This document shows, piece after piece, positions 56,248 to 64,000 of a stretch of DNA of 64,000 nucleotides. The stretch is from Helicobacter pylori (GTDB lineage: Bacteria > Campylobacterota > Campylobacteria > Campylobacterales > Helicobacteraceae): contig NZ_CP011487.1 in NCBI RefSeq assembly GCF_001653475.1, positions 682,001 through 746,000 of the forward strand, read 5' to 3'. The first letter of the stretch is position 1. Every line of letters begins with the position of its first letter. The notes beneath the pieces are model-generated. The model was not told the DNA's origin. It worked only from the letters and a program-made list of their open reading frames with translations, and made no database searches. The position numbers and the translations under genes are program-made.

Positions 56248-57068
56248 TATTGTTTTCCTTGTGCTTTTTCAATGATTTCTTGATACGCTTCGCAATATTC
56301 TTTCCTGTCCGTGTCATGCTTTAAAACGCCTGTAGGGAATTTATCCACCCTTTCTTCAGGGCTCATGGCCTCAAATTGGCGTTTGCTCACTAATCGGCTT
56401 TCCATCCATTTTAGCATTTGAGACGCTTCGCCCATTTTATTCTTACGCCCTAAATTGATATGGCAATTACTATGGACATCAAAGAAGCTAAAGCCCTTGT
56501 GTGTAAAACCTTCTTTAAGCACTTTTTCTAATTTTTGAGGGTCTAAAACGCTCTCTCTAGCCACAAAGCTCGCCCCTGCAGCGGTGGTTAAAGCACATGG
56601 GTCAAATTGGTTATCAATATTCCCCCATTGAGCCGTAACCGTCCACATGCCATTAGGCGTGGTGGGCGAAGTTTGGGAGTTGGTCAAACCATAAATGAAA
56701 TTATTCACTAAAATAAAATTCAAATCAATGTTCCTCCTGCATGCATGCATGGTGTGGTTGCCTCCAATAGCAAAGCCATCGCCATCGCCAGAAACCACGA
56801 TCACATGCTTACTAGGGTTAGCTAATTTAATCCCTGTCGCATACGCTACAGCCCTACCATGCGTGGTATGAACGGTGTTGCAATTCACATACGAGCTCAT
56901 GCGCCCGCTGCAACCAATCCCACTCACCAAACACACATCATCCATTTTCCAACCTAAAGCGTCAATCGTGCGGATAATGGATTTTAAAATCACGCCATCA
57001 CCACAGCCCCAACACCACAAAGTGGGTATTTTATCCACACGCAAATATTCATCATAATTAAACGCCAT
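56247..57068 (-). CDS. oorB: 2-oxoglutarate:acceptor oxidoreductase beta subunit OorB
   Basis: OorB binds thiamine diphosphate. The 273-residue protein has the TPP-binding motif VSGDGDGFAIGGNHTMHACRRN, with GDG near residue 95, and NNFIYGLTNSQTSPT. Cysteines in LWCWGCGDG (residues about 18-23) and GIGCSGR supply a 4Fe-4S cluster. It begins one base after oorA, whose stop it nearly touches, and overlaps oorC by a base. The complex supplies succinyl-CoA and reduced ferredoxin, and is oxygen-sensitive, fitting the microaerophilic life style. Confidence 0.96.
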   Translation of the reverse strand: MAFNYDEYLRVDKIPTLWCWGCGDGVILKSIIRTIDALGWKMDDVCLVSGIGCSGRMSSYVNCNTVHTTHGRAVAYATGIKLANPSKHVIVVSGDGDGFAIGGNHTMHACRRNIDLNFILVNNFIYGLTNSQTSPTTPNGMWTVTAQWGNIDNQFDPCALTTAAGASFVARESVLDPQKLEKVLKEGFTHKGFSFFDVHSNCHINLGRKNKMGEASQMLKWMESRLVSKRQFEAMSPEERVDKFPTGVLKHDTDRKEYCEAYQEIIEKAQGKQ

Positions 57069-57069
57069 T

Positions 57070-58197
57070 TTAAAGCTCCTTCAACTTTGCGATAATTTGT
57101 TTAGGCGAAATCGTGCGCCCATTGGCTTGCCCAAAGAAATGCACCTTTCTTTGCATAGCCCTTTCAATCTCTTCTAAATACTGCCCTTTATTCAATTCAA
57201 TCACAAGGATTTTTTCGTATTTATCCCCTATTTCTTTCAAGCGTTTAGCCGGGCTTGGCCATAAGGTTTTAGGCCTGAAAAAGCCGACTTTTTGCTTGCT
57301 TTCTTTATTGTAATCTTTCAAGGCTTCTTTAACCGCTAGAGAAACCGAACCATAAGCGATGATGACAACTTCAGCACCCTCTAAATCCATTTCCTCATTT
57401 TCATTGATAATGTCTTGCTTGGATTCAATCTTATGGAATAATCTGTCAATCAAATCCCCACCGATTTTAGCGTCTTCAGTAGGAAAGCCAATAGACCCAT
57501 GGTGCAAGCCTGAAACATGGTAGCGGTAACCTTTAAAGAAAGGGTTTAAGACAGCCGGCTCATCTTGTGCAACCCCATAAGGTTTGTAGTCTTTTTTATC
57601 GCCCGCAAATTCCTTGCGATTAATGGTTATCTTTTGCACTTCTTCTAAATTTGGGATTTGCACCTTGCCATACATATGCCCCACGGTTTCATCCATGAGC
57701 AAGAATACAGGAGTCATGAGCATTTCAGCCAAATTGAATGCGCGAACGGTCTCTGTGTAAGCTTCTTCCAAACTAGCAGGAGCGAGTGCGACAGCCTTAA
57801 AATCCCCATGTATGGGGTGTTTTAAGAAATTCACATCGCCTTGAGCCACACGAGTGGGCATTCCGGTTGATGGGCCTGAACGCATCACATCAGCGATCAC
57901 TAAAGGGATTTCCGCCATGAAAGAATAACCGATTTGCTCCACTTTCAATGAAATACCAGGTCCAGAGCTCGCTGTCATAGACTTCGTCCCGCTCATGCTC
58001 GCCCCTAAAGACACGCTAATCCCACTGATTTCATCTTCCATCTGGATAAAATGACCGCCACATTTGGGTAAAGCCACGCTCATCGCATGCATAATATCCG
58101 AGCTTGGCGTGATAGGATAGCCCCCAAAAAACCGACACCCTACTTCAATCGCCGCTTTAGCGACTAATTCATTCCCATCAGTAATAATCTCACGCAT
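57070..58197 (-). CDS. oorA: 2-oxoglutarate:acceptor oxidoreductase alpha subunit OorA
   Basis: OorA (375 residues) provides the pyrimidine and transketolase-C domains of the 2-oxoglutarate oxidoreductase. GYPITPSSDIMHAMS near residue 26, SASSGPGISLKVEQIGYS near 80, and a C-terminal transketolase-like IIAYGSVSLAVKEA near 275 are typical. Its start overlaps the oorD stop by one base. The four Oor subunits are essential in H. pylori. Confidence 0.96.
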   Translation of the reverse strand: MREIITDGNELVAKAAIEVGCRFFGGYPITPSSDIMHAMSVALPKCGGHFIQMEDEISGISVSLGASMSGTKSMTASSGPGISLKVEQIGYSFMAEIPLVIADVMRSGPSTGMPTRVAQGDVNFLKHPIHGDFKAVALAPASLEEAYTETVRAFNLAEMLMTPVFLLMDETVGHMYGKVQIPNLEEVQKITINRKEFAGDKKDYKPYGVAQDEPAVLNPFFKGYRYHVSGLHHGSIGFPTEDAKIGGDLIDRLFHKIESKQDIINENEEMDLEGAEVVIIAYGSVSLAVKEALKDYNKESKQKVGFFRPKTLWPSPAKRLKEIGDKYEKILVIELNKGQYLEEIERAMQRKVHFFGQANGRTISPKQIIAKLKEL

Positions 58198-58538
58198 TAT
58201 TTACCTCTCCCTTCTAAAATAGTCTCTTCTAAAAGCATGTATTTATTGGCCTTAACCTTTTCGCTTCTTTCTTGGGCTTCTTTAGAAACTTTAGCGAATT
58301 TGAAATCCTTCCTGTCAGCCACATAAATCGCAAAATCCGGGCAGTGCAACTCGCATTGCACACAACCGATACAACTCTCTGGATAGGCTACTTTGGCCAC
58401 TTTTCCAAGTACCCTTTCTTTTTCAATCCCCATGCCAAGAACTCCAGCAGGGCATACCGATACGCAAATATCACAACCCTTACACCTGTCTTCATTTACC
58501 CAAACGGCAACCCCATCTGGAGCACTCATTTTAGCCAT
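58197..58538 (-). CDS. oorD: 2-oxoglutarate:acceptor oxidoreductase delta subunit OorD
   Basis: OorD (113 residues) is the ferredoxin-like electron-transfer subunit. Two 4Fe-4S binding motifs are evident: CKGCDICVSVC near residue 18 and CIGCVQCELHC near 57. It is the first gene of oorDABC and is preceded by AAGGAGAA and a TGC-TACAAT promoter. Electrons go from OorAB through OorD to ferredoxin or flavodoxin. Confidence 0.95.
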   Translation of the reverse strand: MAKMSAPDGVAVWVNEDRCKGCDICVSVCPAGVLGMGIEKERVLGKVAKVAYPESCIGCVQCELHCPDFAIYVADRKDFKFAKVSKEAQERSEKVKANKYMLLEETILEGRGK

Positions 58539-58593
58539 TCATTCTCCTTTGTGCTAAAAGCTTTAAAGCCCTAGCAATCAAAATTTGCCTAGA

Positions 58594-58602
58594 ATTGTAG
58601 CA
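58594..58602 (-). promoter_or_regulatory. Extended -10 promoter of oorDABC
   Basis: TGC-TACAAT on the minus strand is an extended -10 element about 55 bases before the oorD ATG. The rest of this 174-base gap is A+T-rich and shows no gene. Confidence 0.55.
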
Positions 58603-58712
58603 AGCCTTTTTTAATAAAATCTAAAATGCTTTAATAGTAAGAACTTAAAATTAAAATGAGAAAATACTAAACACTTTTTACCCAATTTAAAAGAAAAAAC
58701 GCCCCATTAACC

Positions 58713-59669
58713 CTAATCATAAAAATGATTATTAGAAAGATTAATGTTTTTTAAATGCTCTTTATAAGTCGCACTGAAAGCATGTTTTTTATCCGGCATT
58801 TTCACAAAATACAAGAAATCAGTTTTTTTAGGGAAAATCACGGCTCTAATCGCTTCTAGGCTCACGCTCCCTACAGGATTTTTAGGCAAGCCCTTAAATT
58901 TATAAGTATTATAAGGGGTGTTATCGGTTTTAATGCGCTCTTTTGTTACTTTAGCGTGCGAAAATTCCTGATAATTCAAAGCCCCATCCATTTGTAAAGG
59001 CATGCCTTTTTTCAAGCGGTTAAAAATCACGCTCGCAATCAAGGGCATTTCTTCAATATTAGCGGCTTCTTTTTGCACAATAGAAGCGAGAATGATTTTT
59101 TCAAACCACTCTTCTTTATGGTAGTATCCAAGCCATTGTTTGCTTAAAGCTTCGTGTTTTTTGAGGGATTGACTGATCAAAGTCTGCATGATTTTAAAAG
59201 CGTCCTCCCCTAAAGGCAAATGATAAGTGTCTGGCCATATCACCCCATCTTCTATCACAGCGCCATTCAATCGTGGAGCGATGCTTTCATAAGCCTGGTT
59301 GAGATCGCTTGTTTCTAGTTGGTAAGTCTCGCTCAAAATTTGCGTGAAAAAATAGCGGGTTTCTCCAGGGATTAGAGTTGCGCTTTTATACGCGGCTTTT
59401 GCTTTAATCAAACGGATTAAAAAATCCCCCTTCCTTAAAGCCCCATCGCCCATATCAATATAACCTTTTTTAGGCATGCCCATCAGGCGTAAAAAAAGCA
59501 AATCCAAAGCGTTAATATCCACGCCTTGCTCTTTTAAAGAAAAAAACACTTTTTTGAGCGAACCTTGCGGGACAACCACCACTTTATTAGGATAAATTGG
59601 TATACTTAAATAAAAAAGAATACTGATGAATAAAAGAAAACATGTATCCAAGAAAGTGTTTAATGTCAT
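58713..59669 (-). CDS. mltG: Endolytic transglycosylase MltG (YceG family)
   Basis: MltG cuts nascent glycan strands at the membrane and so sets chain length. From ATG 59669 it is 318 residues, with one N-terminal membrane anchor (CFLLFISILFYLSIP) and a periplasmic YceG domain. The catalytic glutamate is in ASIVQKEAANIEEMP, and LNYQEFSHAKV and PKNPVGSVSLEAIRAV are conserved. Older annotations call it aminodeoxychorismate lyase. A longer start at 59708 is possible; either start overlaps the divergent AsmA-like gene. By position it is HP0587. Confidence 0.85.
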   Translation of the reverse strand: MTLNTFLDTCFLLFISILFYLSIPIYPNKVVVVPQGSLKKVFFSLKEQGVDINALDLLFLRLMGMPKKGYIDMGDGALRKGDFLIRLIKAKAAYKSATLIPGETRYFFTQILSETYQLETSDLNQAYESIAPRLNGAVIEDGVIWPDTYHLPLGEDAFKIMQTLISQSLKKHEALSKQWLGYYHKEEWFEKIILASIVQKEAANIEEMPLIASVIFNRLKKGMPLQMDGALNYQEFSHAKVTKERIKTDNTPYNTYKFKGLPKNPVGSVSLEAIRAVIFPKKTDFLYFVKMPDKKHAFSATYKEHLKNINLSNNHFYD

Positions 59670-62559
59670 TATTTTGTTTGTGGCAGTATTCACTCTTTTA
59701 GTTGTCATTCACAAAACCCTTTCAAACGGCATTCACATACAAAATTTAAAAATCGGGAAGCTTGGCATTTCTGAATTATACTTAAAACTTAACAACAAGC
59801 TTTCTTTAGAAGTTGAACGCGTTGATCTATCTTCTTTCTTCCATCAAAAACCCACCAAAAAGCATTTAGAAGTTTCTGATCTGATTAAAAATATCCGTTA
59901 TGGCATCTGGGCGGTGTCTTATTTTGAAAAACTTAAAGTCAAAGAAATCATTTTAGATGATAAAAATAAAGCCAATATCGTTTTTGACGGGAATAAATAC
60001 GAGTTAGAATTTCCAGGAGTTAAAGGGGAATTTTCCCTAGAAGATGATAAAAATATCAAGCTTAAAATCATCAATTTGCTTTTTAAAGATATTAAAGTCC
60101 AAGTAGATGGCAACGCCCACTATTCGCCTAAAGCTAGGAAAATGGCGTTTAATTTGATTGTCAAGCCCTTAATTGAACCCAGCGCTGCAATTTATTTGCA
60201 AGGGCTAACCGATTTAAAAACCATAGAATTAAAAATCAACACTTCTCCAATGAAAAGCCTAGCGTTTTTAAAGCCTCTTTTCCAACGCCAATCGCAAAAA
60301 AATTTAAAAACATGGATTTTTGATAAAATCCAATTTGCTAGCTTTAAGATTGATAACGCTTTAATCAAAGCTAATTTCACTCCTAGCGAGTTTATCCCAT
60401 CGCTTTTGGAAAATTCCGTAGTTAAAGCCACTTTGATTAAACCTTCAGTCGTTTTTAATGATGGCTTATCGCCCATTAAAATGGATAAAACCGAATTGAT
60501 CTTCAAAAACAAACAGCTTCTCATACAGCCCCAAAAAATCGCTTATGAAACCATGGAATTGACCGGCTCTTACGCCACTTTTTCCCATTTGTTAGAAGCC
60601 CCTAAGTTGGAGATTTTTTTAAAAACGACCCCTAATTATTATGGCGATAGCATTAAGGATTTATTGAGCGCTTATAAAGTCGTTTTACCTTTGGATAAAA
60701 TCAGCACGCCATCTAGCGCGGATTTGAAACTCACCTTGCAATTCTTAAAAAACACCGCTCCTTTATTTAGCGTTCAAGGCAATGTTAATTTGCAAGAAGG
60801 CACCCTCTCGCTCTATAATATCCCCCTTTATACGCAAAACGCTAATATAAGCCTAGATATTACCCAAGAATACCAATACATCTACATAGAAACGACCCAC
60901 ACCCGCTATGAAAACATGCTGGATTTAGACGCTAAAATCGCTTTAGATTTGAATAAAAAAACCCTTTCTTTAGATTCTTTAGTCCATAAAATACGATTCA
61001 ACACTAACAATAGTATCAACATGCGTTCTTACGGCTTGGATAACGGCCAAGATAACCCACAGCCTACTAAATTTTCTTTAGATTTAAAAAGCTTGCATTC
61101 TGTTATTCAAGAGGGTGAAAACTCAGAGGCGTTTAGAAGAAAAATCATAGACACCATTAAAGCCCAAAGTGAAGATAAATTCACCAAAGATGTTTTCTAT
61201 GCTACAGGAGACACTCTTAAAAACCTTTCTTTGAATTTTGATTTTTCTAACCCCAACCACATGCAATGGAGCGTGCCGCAACTTTTATTAGAGGGCGAAT
61301 TCAAAGATAGCGCCTATGTTTTTAGAATCAAAGATTTGAAAAAAATCAAGCCCTATTCCCCTATTATGAAATATTTCGCCTTAGAAGATGGCTCTTTAGA
61401 GGTTTCTACGAGCGATTTTGTCAATATTGATTTTTTTGCTAACGATTTAAAAATCACTTTACCCATCTATCATAGCAACGGAAAGCAATTTAAATCCCTC
61501 TCTTTATTTGGCTCTATTAATAAAGATGAAATTTCTGTCTATACTCCGAGCAAAAGCATATCTATAAAAGTTAAGGGGGATCAAAAGGATATTACCCTTA
61601 ATAACATTGATTTGAGTATTGACGATTTTTTAGATAGTAAGATGCCAGCTATTGCAGGATTATTCTCAAAAGAACGGAAAGAAAAGCCTAGCTCTAAAGA
61701 AATCCAAGATGAAGATATTTTCATTAGTGCCAAACAACGCTATGAAAAAGCCCACAAAATTATCCCCATCTCTACACGCATCCATGCTAAAGATATCGTG
61801 TTGATCTATAAAAAAATGCCTTTTCCTTTAGAAAATCTTGATATTGTCGCTCAAGATGACAGGGTGAAAATTGATGGCAATTATAAAAACGGCATGATCA
61901 TGGCGGATTTAGTGCATGGGGCTTTGTATCTTAAGGCTCATAATTTTAGCGGGGATTATATCAATACCATCCTCCAAAAGGATTTCGTGGAAGGGGGCTT
62001 ATTCACGCTTATTGGGGCTCTTGAAGATCAGGTTTTCAACGGCGAATTGAAATTCCAAAACACAAGCTTAAAGAATTTCGCTCTCATGCAAAACATGATC
62101 AATCTCATCAACACCATTCCCTCTCTCATTGTCTTTAGGAACCCTCATTTAGGGGCTAATGGCTATCAAATCAAAAAGGGGTCTGTTGTTTTTGGGATCA
62201 CTAAAGAATATTTAGGGTTAGAAAAAATTGATCTTATCGGCAAAACGCTTGATATTGCTGGCAATGGGATTATTGAATTAGACAAAAACAAATTAGATTT
62301 GAATTTAGAAGTTTCCACTATCAAGGCTTTGAGTAATGTTTTAAATAAAATCCCTATTGTGGGCTATCTTGTCTTAGGGAAAGAAGGTAAAATCACCACT
62401 AATGTGAATGTCAAAGGCACGCTGGATAACCCTAAAACCAAAGTCACTTTAGCGGCTGATATTATCCAAGCGCCTTTTAAAATCTTGCGCCGTATTTTCA
62501 CACCTATTGACATCATCGTGGATGAAGTCAAAAAAAACATTGATTCAAAAAGGAAGTAA
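59626..62559 (+). CDS. Large AsmA/YhdP-like membrane-anchored protein
   Basis: The 977-residue protein has a basic N-terminus, one signal anchor (FNVIILFVAVFTLLVVIH, about 13-30) and a long beta-rich periplasmic part with the repeating strand pattern of AsmA-like (DUF3971) proteins, ending in a helical basic tail (KNIDSKRK). Such proteins bridge the periplasm and are implicated in lipid transport to the outer membrane; that role here is inference from the family. It starts inside the 5' end of mltG on the opposite strand and leads into the FeoA-domain gene one base later. By position it is HP0586. Confidence 0.75.
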   Translation: MNKRKHVSKKVFNVIILFVAVFTLLVVIHKTLSNGIHIQNLKIGKLGISELYLKLNNKLSLEVERVDLSSFFHQKPTKKHLEVSDLIKNIRYGIWAVSYFEKLKVKEIILDDKNKANIVFDGNKYELEFPGVKGEFSLEDDKNIKLKIINLLFKDIKVQVDGNAHYSPKARKMAFNLIVKPLIEPSAAIYLQGLTDLKTIELKINTSPMKSLAFLKPLFQRQSQKNLKTWIFDKIQFASFKIDNALIKANFTPSEFIPSLLENSVVKATLIKPSVVFNDGLSPIKMDKTELIFKNKQLLIQPQKIAYETMELTGSYATFSHLLEAPKLEIFLKTTPNYYGDSIKDLLSAYKVVLPLDKISTPSSADLKLTLQFLKNTAPLFSVQGNVNLQEGTLSLYNIPLYTQNANISLDITQEYQYIYIETTHTRYENMLDLDAKIALDLNKKTLSLDSLVHKIRFNTNNSINMRSYGLDNGQDNPQPTKFSLDLKSLHSVIQEGENSEAFRRKIIDTIKAQSEDKFTKDVFYATGDTLKNLSLNFDFSNPNHMQWSVPQLLLEGEFKDSAYVFRIKDLKKIKPYSPIMKYFALEDGSLEVSTSDFVNIDFFANDLKITLPIYHSNGKQFKSLSLFGSINKDEISVYTPSKSISIKVKGDQKDITLNNIDLSIDDFLDSKMPAIAGLFSKERKEKPSSKEIQDEDIFISAKQRYEKAHKIIPISTRIHAKDIVLIYKKMPFPLENLDIVAQDDRVKIDGNYKNGMIMADLVHGALYLKAHNFSGDYINTILQKDFVEGGLFTLIGALEDQVFNGELKFQNTSLKNFALMQNMINLINTIPSLIVFRNPHLGANGYQIKKGSVVFGITKEYLGLEKIDLIGKTLDIAGNGIIELDKNKLDLNLEVSTIKALSNVLNKIPIVGYLVLGKEGKITTNVNVKGTLDNPKTKVTLAADIIQAPFKILRRIFTPIDIIVDEVKKNIDSKRK

Positions 62560-62560
62560 A

Positions 62561-62791
62561 ATGACTCTCAATGAAGCCATTAAAGACAAAGTTTATGAAA
62601 TCGTAGAAATCGCTAACTGCGATGAAGCCCTTAAAAAACGCTTTCTGTCTTTTGGTATCCATGAAGGAGTTCAATGCACTCTTTTGCATTATTCTATGAA
62701 AAAAGCCACGCTTTCGGTTAAAATCAACCGCATTCAAGTGGCTTTAAGAACCCATGAAGCGCAATACCTTGTCATCAAAGAAAGCGTGTGA
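62561..62791 (+). CDS. FeoA-domain protein
   Basis: The 76-residue protein begins at ATG 62561, one base after the previous stop and with AGGAAG before it. The longer open frame from 62507 would sit inside the preceding gene. It is a single SH3-like FeoA domain (FGIHEGVQCTLLHYS in the middle, INRIQVALRTHEAQYL at the end). FeoA usually assists the ferrous iron transporter FeoB, but no feoB is nearby, so partnership is unproven. It overlaps the nth start region. Confidence 0.75.
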   Translation: MTLNEAIKDKVYEIVEIANCDEALKKRFLSFGIHEGVQCTLLHYSMKKATLSVKINRIQVALRTHEAQYLVIKESV

Positions 62792-62793
62792 AA

Positions 62794-63444
62794 ATGGGTT
62801 TAAAACATACTAAAACTTACCAAAAAGCCCAACAAATCAAAGAACTGCTTTTAAAACATTACCCCAACCAAACCACCGAATTGCGCCATAAAAACCCCTA
62901 TGAATTGCTGGTGGCTACCATTTTAAGCGCTCAATGCACGGACGCTAGAGTGAATAAAATAACGCCCAAGTTATTTGAAAAATACCCAAGTGTGAATGAT
63001 TTAGCCCTAGCTTTTTTAGAAGAAGTTAAAGAAATTATCCAATCCGTTTCTTATTCCAACAATAAAAGCAAGCATTTAATCAGTATGGCGCAAAAAGTGG
63101 TTAGGGATTTTAAGGGCGTTATCCCCTCTACACAAAAAGAATTGATGAGCCTAGATGGCGTGGGGCAAAAAACCGCTAATGTGGTGCTTTCAGTGTGCTT
63201 TGATGCAAATTATATAGCCGTAGATACCCATGTGTTCCGCACGGTGCACCGATTAGGCTTAAGCAACGCTAACACGCCCATTAAGACCGAAGAAGAACTC
63301 AGCGATCTTTTTAAAGACAACCTGTCAAAACTCCACCATGCCTTAATCTTGTTTGGCCGTTACACCTGCAAGGCTAAAAACCCCTTGTGCGGCGAGTGTT
63401 TTTTAAAAGAATTTTGCGTTTCTAAGGCTAGCTTTAAAGCGTAG
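62794..63444 (+). CDS. nth: Endonuclease III
   Basis: Nth removes oxidised pyrimidines and nicks the abasic site by beta-elimination. The 216-residue protein (from ATG 62794; an in-frame GTG two codons upstream overlaps the previous stop) has the catalytic lysine in LDGVGQKTANV and the aspartate in YIAVDTHVFR. The [4Fe-4S] cluster loop C-X6-C-X2-C-X5-C (CKAKNPLCGECFLKEFC) is intact near the C-terminus. Compare magIII at 44 kb, the cluster-less relative. Confidence 0.96.
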   Translation: MGLKHTKTYQKAQQIKELLLKHYPNQTTELRHKNPYELLVATILSAQCTDARVNKITPKLFEKYPSVNDLALAFLEEVKEIIQSVSYSNNKSKHLISMAQKVVRDFKGVIPSTQKELMSLDGVGQKTANVVLSVCFDANYIAVDTHVFRTVHRLGLSNANTPIKTEEELSDLFKDNLSKLHHALILFGRYTCKAKNPLCGECFLKEFCVSKASFKA

Positions 63445-63485
63445 TGGCTTTATTTGTTATAAAATTTATAGTAAAATTAAGATTT

Positions 63486-63491
63486 TATAAT
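63486..63491 (+). promoter_or_regulatory. -10 box of fliN
   Basis: TATAAT sits 35 bases before the fliN ATG, in an A+T-rich gap that also holds TATAAA and TATAGT upstream. No sigma-54 or sigma-28 consensus is seen, so a housekeeping promoter is likely. Confidence 0.45.
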
Positions 63492-63525
63492 CAAAGTCAA
63501 ATCATTCTTGAAAGAGTAGAGTTTT

Positions 63526-63897
63526 ATGTCAGAAGCAGAATCTAATAAGTTAAAAATAGCCGAAAAAGAGAAAGAAAAAGCTAGCAAGGAAAGAGAACTA
63601 GAGCTTTCCACTTATTTAGAAGAACTCATTTGCGATTATAAAAACCTTTTAGACATGGAGATTGTTTTTAGTGCAGAACTTGGCTCTACGCAAATCCCTT
63701 TATTGCAGATTTTGCGTTTTGAAAAAGGCTCTGTGATTGACTTGCAAAAACCCGCTGGAGAGAGCGTGGATACTTTTGTGAACGGGCGGGTTATTGGTAA
63801 GGGTGAGGTGATGGTTTTTGAAAGGAATTTAGCCATTCGTTTGAATGAAATCCTTGATTCTAACGCCATTGTGTATTATCTCGCTAAAAATTCATGA
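63526..63897 (+). CDS. fliN: Flagellar motor switch protein FliN
   Basis: FliN is a C-ring protein needed for switching and for docking of export substrates. The 123-residue protein has a charged N-terminal helix (about 1-30) and the SpoA fold: VFSAELGSTQIPLLQILRFEKGSVIDLQKPAGESVDTFVNGRVIGKGEV (about 46-94). Its stop overlaps the next start (ATGA). By position it is HP0584. Confidence 0.95.
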   Translation: MSEAESNKLKIAEKEKEKASKERELELSTYLEELICDYKNLLDMEIVFSAELGSTQIPLLQILRFEKGSVIDLQKPAGESVDTFVNGRVIGKGEVMVFERNLAIRLNEILDSNAIVYYLAKNS

Positions 63898-64000
63898 GAT
63901 TGTTATTCTTGTTATTGAGCGCTATTTTTATGTTACTGGCTGAAGAAAAAATACCTTTAAATGATGACGCTCCTATTAAACTTATGCATTGGCAAAACGC
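63894..64000 (+). CDS. Start of a putative exported protein (partial, runs off the window)
   Basis: An ATG overlapping the fliN stop by four bases opens a frame to the window end without a stop. It begins with a signal-like stretch (MRLLFLLLSAIFMLLAEE) and continues KIPLNDDAPIKLMHWQN. This suggests a periplasmic or outer membrane product, co-transcribed with fliN. By position it would be HP0583. Confidence 0.55.
   Translation, partial: MRLLFLLLSAIFMLLAEEKIPLNDDAPIKLMHWQN

Noticed and set aside
62507..62560. Longer N-terminus of the FeoA-domain protein
   Set aside because: It lies entirely within the AsmA-like gene; ATG 62561 has AGGAAG before it and gives a complete FeoA domain.

Overview
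The window is a chromosomal segment of Helicobacter pylori (about 39% G+C by eye). The identification rests on species-typical genes in their familiar order: hydABCDE, mdaB, an Hcp-type Sel1-repeat protein, dapD-ispG, mutS2, cheV2, the giant VacA-like autotransporter faaA, hefABC, flaA, tlpD, Tip-alpha, rnpB, dba-dsbI, oorDABC and fliN. It corresponds to roughly HP0636 to HP0583 of reference strain 26695, but it is not that strain. Correspondences to HP numbers are from memory, not from a search.

Layout. 0-6.1 kb: a small exported protein, then the [NiFe] uptake hydrogenase operon on the minus strand. 6.2-9 kb: mdaB and a frameshifted DUF262/DUF1524 gene of the GmrSD type. 9-18.3 kb: the Hcp-like protein, diaminopimelate, isoprenoid and peptidoglycan precursor genes (dapD, ispG, dapC-like, murC), mutS2 and ppa. 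18.3-25.5 kb: a phase-variable GT25 glycosyltransferase, adk, aspS, cheV2, ligA and a small protein I read as a ribbon-helix-helix regulator. 25.8-26.8 kb: a decayed ABC transporter. 26.9-36.4 kb: faaA, intact at 3168 codons. 36.5-43.4 kb: hemE, the HefABC RND efflux pump and an outer membrane protein, tightly packed. 43.4-51.6 kb: an outer membrane protein, magIII, flaA, tlpD, bioF, pbp1A and Tip-alpha. 51.7-53.7 kb: RNase P RNA and dba-dsbI. 53.8-55.6 kb: an AT-rich HAD-type gene split at a TA dinucleotide repeat. 55.7-64 kb: oorDABC, mltG, an AsmA-like giant, a FeoA-domain protein, nth, fliN and the start of one more exported protein.

Working together: the hydrogenase and 2-oxoglutarate oxidoreductase supply low-potential electrons; CheV2, TlpD, FlaA and FliN serve chemotaxis and motility; FaaA is reported to sit on the flagellar sheath; DapD, DapC, MurC, PBP1A and MltG build and remodel the wall.

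The most interesting signals are simple-sequence switches. The GT25 gene has a C9 tract that puts it out of frame (C10 or C7 would restore it) plus seven exact 21-bp heptad repeats. The HAD-type gene carries a (TA)6 tract and becomes one 606-residue frame if one TA unit is lost. It sits where I recall a type III restriction-modification pair in strain 26695. No CRISPR array, insertion sequence, prophage or tRNA gene was seen.
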